From Vesta saturnalis (lineage: Eukaryota > Arthropoda > Insecta > Coleoptera > Lampyridae), in contig JARFJB010001974.1 of NCBI GenBank assembly GCA_036346205.1, forward strand, positions 792,501 through 856,500: a DNA stretch of 64,000 nucleotides. Direction: 5' to 3'. Position numbers and translations under genes: made by a program. Below the pieces are notes generated by a model. That model did not search any database. It saw only the letters and a program-made list of their open reading frames with translations, and had not been told where the DNA came from. Below are positions 1 to 11,298 of the stretch, piece by piece (position 1 is the stretch's first letter; every line of letters begins with the position of its first letter).

Positions 1-577
1 CGTTTTTCTGAAGACTTCAACTTTAAAAGGAATGCAAGGTCATTGTAGTTAGTGAGTTCAGTAGGTAATGCCCAATTTAAAAGCTACAAATCTGAAAAAC
101 TTGCCCTGGATTTTCCTCAGATGTTCAATGTAAGTGTTATAATGTGGCGATCATACATTGCTGGCTTACGCAATAACTGACCTTACCAGTGAACAGTATA
201 AGACCCTAAAACAGTCTATAGTATCAAAATCTCTTAGAGTTCGAAAAATAAATCCCAACAACTTCATAGCCTTGTTTACAACAAAACTTATATAAAAGTC
301 AAAACGAAGCTCGTTATCCATATAGATACTTAAATCTTTCATTTCATTTACTTTATCTAGAGTACTATTATTTAAATTATAATCAAATATTGTGTTTTAT
401 TTTTTCCTTGATATAGTTGTACTCTTATATTTCTAAACATTCGGCTCCTTGCCATTACACATACCTCAGTCAGGCAAAACCATTTAAATCAGATTGCAAC
501 TTCCGGTAGTCACCGTAATGTTCAACAGTCTTAAAAATGTTCAAATCATTAGCATATAATAATCATTCACAGTATTA
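1..577 (-). pseudogene. LINE (Jockey-like) reverse transcriptase remnant, motif C and C-terminal side
   Basis: Read on the minus strand, this stretch continues the reverse transcriptase found at 968-2140. Near 525-560 it encodes LLYANDLNIFKTVEHYG, the position of the catalytic motif C (normally F/Y-A-D-D), here with Asn in place of the first Asp. Downstream, stop codons and frame changes leave only recognisable pieces. It was separated from the rest of the gene by the SINE at 590-955. The family (non-LTR retrotransposon ORF2, which copies element RNA at the target site) is inferred from motif order, not from a database search. It cannot encode a working polymerase. The window begins inside it, so the 3' end of the element is not seen. 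Confidence 0.6.
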
Positions 578-589
578 TACTTGTTCAAC

Positions 590-955
590 CGAGTTGGTAG
601 CGTAGTGGTGATACGACCTGCTTAGCATTCGCGAGGTAATAGGTTCGATTCCCTTTACCGTTTATCTTGTATGATTTTCCTCATACACATGTAGCGGCAT
701 GGTCACTGCGTATATGCACACCATGTGCGGCTGCTTAGGCGAATGCTGGGGTAGTATTTTCCGTCTCATAACCCTAACTCCGTTCCTTCCGATCCTATCC
801 TGACCGCACCCATCCTTAATCCCACCATGCATATATACGGAATGTATGTATGTATGCTGGTAATCCATGATTGTGGCTAAAGGAGCTCGGAAAGCTCGAA
901 CAGCCCGCCCTCCTTCTTGGGGAGGGAATGCAATACGTGGCTTTTCCTTTTATGC
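590..955 (+). mobile_element. tRNA-derived SINE with 12-bp target-site duplication
   Basis: The left end looks like a tRNA: an A-box-like TGGTAGCGTAGTGG near 594 and a B box GGTTCGATTCC near 642. The body then runs to 955. The flanks carry a perfect 12-bp direct repeat, TACTTGTTCAAC, at 578-589 and 956-967, the signature of LINE-mediated insertion. It sits within the LINE reverse transcriptase, so it is younger than that copy. Pieces of the same body recur at about 1207-1272 and 1551-1668. The tRNA-like head is not a full cloverleaf and I do not call it a tRNA gene. Confidence 0.85.
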
Positions 956-967
956 TACTTGTTCAAC

Positions 968-2140
968 GATTTCAATAATGAAAACATTAATCAGAAGTGT
1001 TGCTAGATGAGCACCTTGTGGCACACCGGAGGAAACATATATTTCTTGAGAAAGATAATTCTTAATTTTTACAATTTTTCTTCTATCTGACAGGTAATTC
1101 TTAAGCCATAAAAGTAATGGGCATGAACTTCGAACGTGTGCAATTTATTATTTAAAACATTATGCTGAACCCTATCAAACGCCTTGAAAAAATCAGTATA
1201 ACCAACATCAACGGATTCCCGTTACCGTCTTCCCGGTATGAGGTTCAGGGGCTTTTTCTCATACACATGCATATATACGTAATGCATCCGAAAACTATTA
1301 AACATAGACCAATAAGCTTAAAGTCATGCATCTCCCCTCAACAAAAACATGCTGACTACCCGAAAATCCTCTACAGATAGTGAATTTTTTTTTTTGAAAC
1401 AATATAATCCAAAATTTTAGCAATTATAGACATTTTAGAAATGGGATGGTAATTCTTTATATTATTTTTGTCACCATTTCTAAAGATAGGCGTGACATAA
1501 GGGTTACCAATAGTCAGGATAAGTACTAGTGGTTAAAGAAAGCTTAAAATGGTCACTGCGTAAACACTATCATGTGCGACTATTTAGGCGAATACTGGAA
1601 TAGTATCCCATTCAGAACCCTAATTCCGTCCCATCTGACCCTATCCTTACCTTACTCATCCTTAATCCCACATGCATATATACGTAATGCATCCGAAAAC
1701 TATTAAACATAGACCAATAAGCTTAAAGTCATGCATCTCCCCTCAACAAAAACATGCTGACTACCCGAAAATCCTCTACAGATAGTGAATTTTTTTTGAA
1801 ACAATATAATCCAAAATTTTAGCAATTATAGACATTTTAGAAATGGGATGGTAATTCTTTATATTATTTTTGTCACCATTTCTAAAGATAGGCGTGACAT
1901 AAGGGTTACCAATAGTCAGGATAAGTACTAGTGGTTAAAGAAAGCTTAAAATTATTTAACAAAACATTTACATTTTTTAAAAATAGTACAAGTAAGCCAC
2001 CAGGTCTAGGTCTTAGATTGGTCTTAAGTTCACAAATGTAGTTAAATATATCCATTAAAGTAATGTCACAGGAACCTAATTTTATCTTACCCACATTATC
2101 AATTGGAGGAATACCAAAGTTGATAACGATAAGCAAAAAA
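968..2140 (-). pseudogene. LINE (Jockey-like) reverse transcriptase remnant, fingers to motif B
   Basis: Minus-strand reading gives the RT core in order. The fingers region is near 1920-2130 (IPPIDNVGKI, then a degraded PGPDG-like RPRPGG, and STYPDYW). Next comes FRNGDKNN near 1480 and again 1880, the YHPISKMS region, motif A (YTDFFKAFDRV near 1180) and motif B (SGVPQGAHLATLL near 1020). This order matches ORF2 of Jockey-type non-LTR elements. Reading frames change repeatedly, and a segment is duplicated in tandem (see 1267-1949), so it is a dead copy. Motif C follows on the other side of the SINE at 590-955. Confidence 0.65.
1267..1949. repeat. Direct duplication (about 280 bp) around a SINE-body fragment
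   Basis: About 1267-1550 and 1669-1949 are nearly identical direct copies, each starting ATGCATATATACGTAATGC and ending GAAAGCTTAAAA. They hold the tail of a SINE joined to the LINE RT segment. Between them, 1551-1668 is a SINE-body piece starting TGGTCACTGCG that matches 698-815. The T tract near 1385 is the main difference between copies. A tandem duplication of a SINE-LINE junction, followed by loss of the SINE body in the first copy, would explain it. Confidence 0.8.
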
Positions 2141-2597
2141 TAACAAAGTACCTCAAGTAAAATAAACGCAAAGATCAGGAAGTACCAATGATCGGGACCT
2201 TTGGCCTCCCTCAGGATGTCGACAGTTGTATACGGATTGGAGCGGACGTCGTTATGCCGCTTATCTGGTTTCGTTTTCTGTGAGAATACGATTAGCGAGA
2301 TGTTTATATAATCAGAAACGAACTGATCCTAATATATATTACAATATAACGAGATTTTATTTACTTAGAAATAAAATTAAAATTGTAAAATCCGGACCTG
2401 TCGGGTAGCTGACTTATCATGTCTTTATAATAGTGGGCTAATTCATAAGTCTCTCTACCTGCTTTTACGGTCAACAGAAAATCAATACTCCGAAAGGGAG
2501 TATTTTCGCATTATGTGTTTTACAAAGAATACGAGTTTTTAAAATTATTATACATTTTATTAAATACATAAATAAAAAGTTTACCTCGAGTAGGATT

Positions 2598-2815
2598 TGG
2601 AATTTATATCAGTTCTACGTACATAAAGACAAAATTTACATTGGGGCTTGTATTTCGATAGCACAGTTAGCGCGGTACTCTAGCAAAGTACAGGTCGTAG
2701 GTTCAAATCTTACTGGAGGTAAACTTTTTATTTATGTATTTAATACAATCATTTTTAATTACGTATTTACTTTTGAACTTATTCGTTCATAACAAAACTT
2801 ATAATAATTTAATAC
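2598..2815 (+). mobile_element. tRNA-derived SINE-like repeat (family also at 37.4-37.65 kb)
   Basis: The central part resembles a tRNA: TAGCACAGTTAGCGCGG (A box) and GGTTCAAATC (B box). The same roughly 220-bp sequence occurs inverted at about 37385-37650, including the shared flank ending TTATTCGTTCATA. The left side (2540-2597) is an inverted copy of about 2705-2760 (GTTTACCTC against GAGGTAAAC), suggesting two head-to-head copies or a terminal inverted structure. No clear target duplication was seen. Confidence 0.6.
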
Positions 2816-4084
2816 GAGTTTAAATTGTATAAATGCCACTTTTATACCGCTAACTTTTATGAAAGTGAATTTTAAAGAAACAAAGCAATATTTGCAGGGT
2901 TTTAATTAAATAACTATCTATTTACAGTAGGTTATTAATTGCGTGAAATAATAGTAGTGTAAGTTTTAGTAACACAGAATCGGTGCTGTTTAAGTGTTAT
3001 TGTTCTCTTTGGAATTGAAAATGAATACTTTCGTATTGTATTCTAGGCGCGGGCACGCTTAATACGGTGGCCGCTTAGTAGCTGCTTGCGCTTCTGGTCT
3101 CGTCAGCGTCAGTAGTAGCTACCTGGGAGGCTCTGATTCGGGGCCGGTATTAATAATAACAATTATAAGATATTTAAACCTTCCGGAACAATTTATTTTG
3201 AAGATTTTAAGGTACAGGATAAACTAAACGTTTTACAGACAAGGTAGTCTTGAAGAAGCGTTTCTCTTTCAAGTTTGGATTACCGCGATAAACGATCAGG
3301 ACGGGTGCTAGTTCAGTACTGTACTTCGTTAGACAAGTATATAGGGTGTTTCGTGATGAGCGAGCCGATATTAAAGCTGGTTACGCGACTTGTATTAAGA
3401 AGTGTTGCTAGAATAACTTATTTTAAGCGGTTTATTACGTTTAGCGAGATTACAATGTAATACTCACTGTTGCGTACGGGGTTCATAATTTAAGAAACTG
3501 GGTGACAGAAATATGGTCTGATTTTGAGGGATTGCTGCTTTCAACCTGTCGGGTTCCTGCACTTCGGTTTCTAATGATTTGTCTAGTGTAGGCGTGGTAG
3601 TGTGAGTCGGTGTGGGGTGTGTTGTGTTGGTGGAGTATCAATTACAAGAATCTGGGCAAATATCAGTTGCGCTGTTTATTTGATACTCCAAGAATTGGCA
3701 GAATTTAGGCTTTTCTATCCATTGGAGTGAGCAAAAGACTGCATCGTGTGTTTTGTCCGACGTGAAGTCGTTCACTGGTGTAAGCGTGGTTATATATGTT
3801 TCACTTACATGCAGGCGACCGCAGATTGAGGCAGTAGCAACCTTAGTGTATAAGATAAGAGCAGATCGATCTGAATCACTAAAGAGACCCAGGGGAATGA
3901 GAGTGAACAGGAACAGGCCTGAGTCTCGAAAAATGTCCAGGGGACTGAGACGAGTTGACCCAACGGAATGAGAGCGTCTGTAGCGCGTCTTGCGTTTTTA
4001 TTTAGAATACGCGGTTGGCGGAGACGGCTTCTGTTTGGGATTCTAATGCCGTGATTGGCGGTTAAACTGGCGGTGACACTGACG
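2816..4084. other. No gene recognised
   Basis: This interval is AT-rich apart from a GC-richer stretch near 3040-3170 and 3540-3640. Short open frames exist on both strands, but none shows a family motif or codon pattern I trust. Possible untranslated or promoter DNA of the LINE-like remnant at 4085-4740, but this is a guess from proximity. Confidence 0.4.
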
Positions 4085-4740
4085 TAACAAATCCCCCAAC
4101 GTTTTTGAAATTCACGTCGGAGGGGATACAAATTCATTATTTTATTTCTATAAATCTTAATTAAACAGGATAATTGGCAAATAATTAATTCAAAAAAATT
4201 TAGTAAAGGCAGCTGGCTCTTTTCAAGGTCACTTAAGTGAAACCATGTACACTCCATAGCAGCACAAAGCAGATCAATGGACCTCCATTGATCTGGTCCC
4301 TTTGATAGCTTTACGTGAAGATCTTGAAGAGTTGTTGATAGTTTTATGATCATTATGGGAATCAAGATTGATATGCTTGTCTAGTACAGTAAAAATCTGT
4401 GCCCTTTTAATAGTTTCTGAAACTTTTGCTGCAGTAAAAACTGGATCGTCCTTTCGTTTGTTATCATTAGAACTATCAGATGATTTCCATGCTGACAATT
4501 TTGGCAACACGATCTAGTAGTGGTGTATGATTTTCGCTTGATCGGATATTATAACATCCTTGTCGGCCATTACGGATTTTAATAGAGCGTTTTCTTCTTC
4601 CAAATGCCGTATCCTCTCCACATTTACAAGACTGTTGACCACTGATATTTTGCAGTTGGCACAACACAATAACAAAGTGCGTTTTTCAAAGGCAGACATT
4701 TAATTTCTGACGCACTCAAATAAAAACGGGTAGCGCAATA
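4085..4740 (-). pseudogene. Putative LINE ORF1-like remnant (Cys pair plus coiled coil)
   Basis: The minus strand opens near 4699 with an ATG and encodes a short Cys-x-x-Cys segment (CCANC) followed by a leucine-rich heptad stretch (RIRHLEEENALLKSVM), typical of coiled coils in the first ORF of insect LINEs. A later piece in another frame (DPVFTAAKVSETIKRAQ) also recalls such ORF1 proteins. The frame changes at least twice before about 4085. The assignment is tentative: I see the coiled coil and the broken frame directly, and infer the LINE origin from resemblance. It could also be an unrelated coiled-coil pseudogene. Confidence 0.35.
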
Positions 4741-5908
4741 TTCATACTTCAAATATGACATTTAACAGTTGAAATCGCCGTACTTCCATCAGATTCTATA
4801 GAAATTGCTTGCTTGCAAGCCCAACATGTAGCCATTTTAGGTTAGAAATAAAAATTATGGTAAAAGCACAGGAGGAAAGAAAAACCCACAATTGCACCGA
4901 CTTCAGTAAATGGGAAAACGTCAAAAAGAAACAGATTTACAATTTACTTTTCATTAAACAATAAAAATCATACAAAAAATTCTATGTTTACATTCACTGA
5001 TACATAACCTTGTTGAGCATGATACATTAAGATATAACGAAATATTTTTTAATCATTTGTAAAAATATATTTTCTGTATAGCTTCACCATAATTCTTTGG
5101 AATTTGAAATTATTGTAAACCTAAGCATTTCGTAATTTCGTTTGCTTTTGAACACGTGTGCGCTTAAAATATTAGATGGAGCATTAATCGTTCTACGAGC
5201 AAGTGTATAACGGAAAATGAGGTTTTATCTACATTCCGAAAAAATAATCGAATAAAATATCGTTTTAGGTTTACCAATTTTCCCTCTAGTTTGCCGCCAA
5301 TAAATTATGATAATTAAATGACTGACACGAAACGTTATTTGCTACAAATTTGTGAATTATTTGCATGCTAGTTTACAACACCATTAAACCGTAATATTAT
5401 ATTAATGTCTAATTTGCACAGTTAAATGAATAATATTATAAACAGAAGTTTATAGAGTGTCTAATAAAAATTTGTTGATGGTTTTAATAACCTTTGCTGC
5501 AAAGCTTTTAATAAAATCAACGTATTAAACTTCCTATTTCATTTAACTTTTACTGGATATACATGCAAATTTAAGAAAACTCGAAAATAGTAAACCTAAT
5601 TTGTTTCTACTGTGTTCTGAAATTAGCACAGAAATTTCACCTCCTGCTGGGATAATAAACCTCTTGAACATAATAAGCTCACCTTGCGTAGGATTGCATG
5701 TCTGTAATTAATAGTTTATATTTTCTATTTGGTCATAGCTTCATAAATATAATAATTAATATTCTATAATAGATTAATTTTATATTATTTCCGGATGTGC
5801 ATATTTTGATATATCGTGCATTTAACCTATTTACATAACCCATGTAATACAAATAGTATTTACTAACTTAAACATCACAATAGGTACAGTAAATTAGAAT
5901 TTTTTATA
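4741..5908. other. No gene recognised (AT-rich)
   Basis: Very AT-rich sequence with no open frame of note, no tRNA-like boxes and no repeat that I could match elsewhere in the window. Confidence 0.5.
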
Positions 5909-8900
5909 CAGTGCTTTTCACGACGACCGGTCATTAAGCGTTTCTTAAAAATTACAAAAGATAGAATTATGAAATTTTGTATTAGGGGTTTTTCGATATT
6001 GCGAATATTATTATTTTGACAACACTTCAGGTTATACCGGAAGTTGATATTAAATTTTAAATGGAACACCCTGTAGTTTTAAAATTTTTGGTTTTGTGCA
6101 TAATTTTAGGCCAATTTTCTTTAATAAGTCCTATCTCAATATTTTATCGTTTTCGAGATATTTAGTTTCTTACGATACTTTTTAAAAAAATAACGATACA
6201 TTCACGAATGAATTGTGCACAGCTAGATTTATAGTTAAAAAACAACTGTTAGCTAATTTCTTTAACACATGTAGGACAATTCATCGAAAGCATTTATTTT
6301 AATTAAGCGTTATACAGGGTGTTCTAAATTTTTATTTCAATTTTGTATTACTCAATTTTTCTAAATGAAAGACCCGGTATGTATTTACTTTTTTGGATTT
6401 TACAGATAATTTTAGGGCAATTTTATTTACTAAGTCCTATCTCAGTACCTTAACATTTTTACGTTATCTAATTTTAAACAAAATAATTGACTTTTCTGTG
6501 TTTTACATACTATTCATAGGTAGAAAGCGTAGGAAAATATTATACCTACATATGTTACTTTTTCAAGTGGAACTAATTGGTTATTTTAAAATAAAAAGCT
6601 AGTTTCATATCAAAAATGGTTTTACTGGAAAGTAGAATGAGGGCACTTGGGGAAATGACGTCATAATTAATGAAAAGTGGTGAGTGTAGGTGTGGGCTAG
6701 GAGTTTGGGTGAGGGTGGGGTCGGCTTATTTTCGGGCCCTTTTTCAACTCCTTTAGGGAATTTTTAACCCCTTGAAGGAATTTCCACCCCTAATTGGGTT
6801 CCTTTTGGCTGTATTAAGAGCCTTTTTGACAGTTCAGCTCCAGGAGGGTAAGAAAAAATGCGCGCATGGTGCCGGGTGAGGGTAGTCCGTGATCCTGGGG
6901 GAGGGGCAGGTGCGTAGTCACGTGACCGGGTGGGAGGAAGGAGTAATGGGGTCAAAGTCCAATTATTTTAATTATAAGTCCCTATCAAGTTCCGCGATTA
7001 TTTTGTTTTTAATTATGACGTTATAACCAAACTCCGCACCCTTTTTATTTTTAATTAAGGGTCATAATCAAATTACGCGGCCATTTTGTTTTTAATTATG
7101 AGTCATAATCAAAGACCACCAGCATTTTGCTTTTAGTTGTGACGTCACAATAAAATTCTGCAGCCATTTTGTTTTTAATTACGGCTTCTTTCGGGGCCCA
7201 TTTCCAAACCCTTGACGCTATTTTCAACCACTTGATGGAATTTGAAATTACTGCCCTTTTGGTCTTTAGGAGACGAGAGAGAGGCGAGAGAAACGAGATT
7301 ATCAAAATTGGAAATAAAAGTCAGCCTGTTTATTTGACCCCAGGGCATTTGTCCATTTTTAGTAAAGGCCTAGTGTGTTCAACCTTGTTTATAGACCTAT
7401 GGCCCTTTTCATTAGATGTATTTCGTATAAGATACACCTTGTATGTAAAATAAAGTAGTGGTCTGATTTCAAGTTTGTTGTATATTTGTTACTCTATAGG
7501 CATTTTTAACTAATTTAACTGTAAAACGTATTTTTGTCACTGTATTCAAAACACGGCAATAGTGTTACACGCTAATTTGATTCTCGTATTTTAACAGTAA
7601 TGTCGAAGGCTATCTCATGTATTTTCAATTGCGGTTGGTTTTAGTAAGCTGTAACTTAAGCCAAACCAGTGTTTTTAATTGTAAGCTGTTTTTGCAAGCT
7701 GTGAGATATGATTTGGTTTGGATTGAATTGATTGTTATTGATTTGCGGATGATCGACTGTTTTTCCACGTCGGTGCCCTTACGTTTAGGGAGAGTACCAG
7801 CTCTGAGTGTCGGTTAGCCTTAGCTACACAATAAGCGGTCGCTCACAGGAGCTACGTATGTACAGTGGGAGAATCGTTACGTGATGATTATGAAGAATTG
7901 TTAGCTCAGCTTCTTGTTTGATTTGATTGAGGTTGATTGATTTGACTGATTTGGTTAATTGCTTTGATTGATTGATTTGATCGAGAGTGATTTGTTTGAG
8001 ATTGATATAATTAATTGATGTGATTGATTTTATTGGTCGATTGATTGGTTTGTTTCATTTCTGCTGACAAGGGGCCAAGTCCCGATAAGAAGTTCCGGCG
8101 TCCTAAACCTGTCTTTTGAGATAGTTTGAGCACCCCTTATTAGAATACAATTTCAAATTTCCCGCCAAGGGGGCAAAGACCTGACAAGGAGCGACAGCCT
8201 CAGAACAACTTCCGCAGTCCTACAACTGTCTTATGAGTTAGTATGAGAGCCCCCTTACTAGATTACAATTTCAAATTTCCCAACAAAATCAAAAATGGCC
8301 TCTAAGGAGGCCGACAAAGCAAATTAGCCATTATGACTCATAATTATTAACAAAATTGACTGCATAATTTTGTGTCGAAAGCCCGATAACAAGTTCCGAA
8401 GTCATATACGAGGGCGAAGACTTGAAAGCTAGTTCTGGAGGCCTACACCTGTCTTATATGTTAGCATGAGGACTCCATACAGTTTCAAATTTCCCTCCAA
8501 TACAAAGTGACCACTACCGACGGATTATAGCAGACAAAGAGCAGTGATTGGGAGGACTGTGGCACAATTTAATTATGACCCATAATTAAAATCAAAATAA
8601 GTCGTCTGTAACAGAGGGGCTCGAGAGCAACTTCCAACCTCCTATACATATCTTGCAAGTTAGCGTTAGGGCCCTTTATTAGAATACAATTCAAATTTCC
8701 CACCAAAAAAATGCCTAGGGCTTTGATTATAACGCATAATTAAAATAATTGGACTTTGATCTGCCCCTTCGGATACCACCGCAATTTAATTATGACACAT
8801 AATTAAAAACGAAATGGCGGAGACATTTGATTATGACTCATAATTAGAATGATTGGACTTTGACCTGCCCCGCTCCTTTTCCACGTGAGTACCGACACAA

Positions 8901-9514
8901 TTTAATTATGACTCATAATTAGAATGATTGGACTGTGACCTGCCCCGCTTCTTTCCCACGTAAGTACCGCCACAATTTTATTATGACTCATAATTAAAAA
9001 CAAAATGGCGGGGAACTTGATTGTGACTCAGAATTAAAATCAACATAAGTGGTAAATAACAGAGGTGGGGAAGAGTCGAGAGCAAGTTCCGGTGTGGTAC
9101 ACCTGTCTTGCAAGTTAGCGTTAGGGCCTCTGATTAGAATACAATTCAAATTTCCCACCAAAAGCAAAATTCCGAATGGCCGATTAAAATAATTGAACTT
9201 TGATTATGACGTCATAATTTAAAACAATTTTTTTAAAATATCATAAAAAGCTAAATATCTTGAAAACGATAAAATATTTAGATTGGACTAATTAAATAAA
9301 ATTTTCCTAAAATTAATCACAAAATCCAAAAATGTGATTCTATTTAAAATAATAAATTTAATATAAACTTCCGGTATCACCGGAAATGCTGTCAAAATAA
9401 TATTATTTTAGATGAACTCGTAATGTCCAAAAAACCTCTGATACAAAATTTCAGAATTCTATCTTCTGTAATTTTTGAGAAACGCCTAATGGCCGGTCAT
9501 AGTGAAAAGCACTG
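5909..9514. mobile_element. 3.6-kb TA-flanked inverted-repeat DNA transposon, non-autonomous, composite
   Basis: The ends are CAGTGCTTTTCAC (left, 5909) and its inverse (right, ending 9514), each flanked by TA (5907-5908 and 9515-9516), as for Tc1/mariner-type insertion. The arms, about 5909-6210 and 9225-9514, align inverted over roughly 300 bp with many mismatches. Both include a degenerate CTTCCGGT...ACCGGAAG palindrome and an ATTTTATCGTTTTC block. No transposase is visible. The interior (6640-9225) is a copy of the foldback-like arm family also found at 53.9-59.0 kb, so this is a composite or captured structure. Confidence 0.75.
6640..9225. repeat. Foldback-family arm sequence with tandem sub-repeats and CRE/AP-1-like palindromes
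   Basis: The stretch from about 7340 to 8050 is a direct homologue of 56560-57190: shared blocks include GTGTTCAACCTTGTTTATA, GAAGGCTATCT and AATAAGCGGTCGCT, and the GATT-rich tract after GAATTGTTAGCTCAGCTTCTT. Beyond 8080, loosely tandem units of roughly 150-200 bp repeat phrases such as CTGTCTTATGAGTTAG and AGAATACAATTTCAAATTTC. Palindromes TTATGACTCATAA (8330, 8835, 8905, 8980) and TGACGTCA (6656, 7140, 9208) recur throughout. No coding potential is evident. Confidence 0.7.
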
Positions 9515-9516
9515 TA

Positions 9517-10269
9517 CTAGAAGGTGTCAAGTTAAATAACGACAGAGGTCTTAAAAGAAAGTGGTGTGGCGAGCGTAACCACAATAAGCAAACTGGAAAA
9601 GAGCTTTATCACCTCTACTAATTGCTCTATAAACTATTCTTTTGTGCTTCTCACAGTGGTCAATAGTCTTGGAAAGCCTATGTTTTTTGCGACTTTTATG
9701 CAAATTTTCCAATGGTAGTATTTTAGGTAACGGACGCAAGAAATGTTATTATTGTAATAAAAAATTTTCAAATCGCAATTGTTACCGCGAAAGAAAAGGT
9801 AATTAATGGGTTTTAATAATATGGTGGTAATGAGCAGTAATTTGACAATGTTTTTCGGGGTATTTTGTTTTATGTATTTTATGTAACTGATATTTGACGA
9901 AGGGTTGAAAAGAAAAAGAAAAACGTATGTTGGGGTAGAAAACAGGTGTTTTCTCGAAACTGCCTTTACCGAAAGACTGTGGCGAGTCGTTCAAAATTTC
10001 TATGCACACATTTTTGAGTAAAACCATAGCCATAGCCATACTCTTTGTTACTTTCAAATTCGAAACGTATATAGAGGGTTTGCTATGGACGATTGCATAT
10101 TTTAGAAATTAACTCTTCTGTTAATAAATATTAAAATATTCCCACGTAATATGTCTTGTCTATTTTGGTATAACTTTTAAAGACGGGGTGGATTTTAGAG
10201 AAAAATAGTTAGTTGTGCTCAGAGGCTCGATTGAGTCGTACCGTTCTGGTTGTTTTGACTACAAACCAT
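9517..10269. other. No gene recognised
   Basis: Two short minus-strand open frames (9551-9739 and 9803-10057) have no recognisable motif. The interval lies between two transposon copies and appears to be unique, unannotated DNA. Confidence 0.4.
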
Positions 10270-11230
10270 CATTATAAACCGTTGTAGTTATAAACAATGT
10301 TTTAATGCGTGTAAAAATCAAGGATCACTAGATTGCAGTTTTGAAATTGTATCGGCTTTTATAAAAAATACGGAGTTATACGAGTTATAAAATGCTTAAA
10401 TCAAATTGGCGGTCATGTGGAACATTTGTAATGATTCATTTTATCTTTTTTATCACTTTTCTTCTAGTTATGTTCAAATAATTGTTTTATGTTTTTCATT
10501 TGTTATTATGCTCTCAATTTTGCTATCTTCTTGTTTTATTTCATTGTTTTAATAAAATAGAATTTGTGTAGTTTGAATTAAGTTCATTTTATTTTTGAAA
10601 AACATTTCAGTTTCTGTCAAAAATCACATTAGAAAATATTAATTAACAAGAAAATTGTCGATAATAGTTATAGGTAATGTTATAGCCAAACGATGCATAA
10701 CTAAATGCTGCATCTATTGATACAATAATATACAGGGTGTCACATTTGAATTAACAAAGTTTTTCAACTTTGAAAATTGTTTAATAGTTCATCAAATTTT
10801 GAACACCATGTATGCAATAAATCAATTGTCAATCAGTATTTCAAAAGTATAGTTCTTATGCTTCTGTCTACTCCAGAAGCACTTTCCATCAGTCAAAAAT
10901 AAGTAAGACAAGCAGTGTTGAATATAGGGTTACATCTTTCTAAATTTTTGAAAAAATCAAGATATCTAAGAAACAGTTGAAAAAAGGTATAGGAAACTCT
11001 TATAAGACATCCTAAAATTTTGTCAAGAATCTAAAAATTAAATAATATACAGGGTGTTCCATTCAAAATAAGGAAGTTAGTGGCGAATTCCGGTATAACC
11101 GGAAGTAACATGACGTTGAAAATATTTTAGAATGAAAGAGAATCTTAAATAACCCTTAAGTCCATAAATTCAGATTTCTAAATTGTTTCTAACCACATAA
11201 ACTTCTAACGAACGCCTACCGTGGAAAACC

Positions 11231-11232
<2 letters not shown>
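10270..11232. mobile_element. Orphan arm of the long-TIR mariner family
   Basis: This is a near-identical copy of the right arm of the element at 47869-50524 and, with about 110 extra inner bases, of its inverted left end (to about 48820). It includes the inverted-duplicated transposase C-terminal coding end (encoding KCLNQIGGHVEHL and stop, near 10391-10433) but no other coding sequence. The outer end, CGTGGAAAACCCTG, abuts the (TA)n tract at 11233. It is therefore a truncated copy: one arm without transposase core or partner arm. Confidence 0.8.

Positions 11233-11294
<62 letters not shown>
11233..11294. repeat. (TA)n microsatellite between two transposons
   Basis: About 60 bp of pure TA dinucleotide repeats. 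The left neighbour ends CCCTG and the right neighbour starts ACAGGGTGTCC, both ends of TA-targeting elements. Long open frames of alternating Tyr-Ile crossing it are artefacts. Confidence 0.95.

Positions 11295-11298
<4 letters not shown>

Noticed and set aside
590..660. A functional tRNA gene
   Set aside because: A and B boxes are present, but there is no consistent cloverleaf and the sequence is the head of a SINE with target duplications.
3805..4365. 186-residue minus-strand open frame
   Set aside because: It has no motif of its own and its upper part overlaps frames belonging to the LINE ORF1-like remnant; kept only as part of that region.
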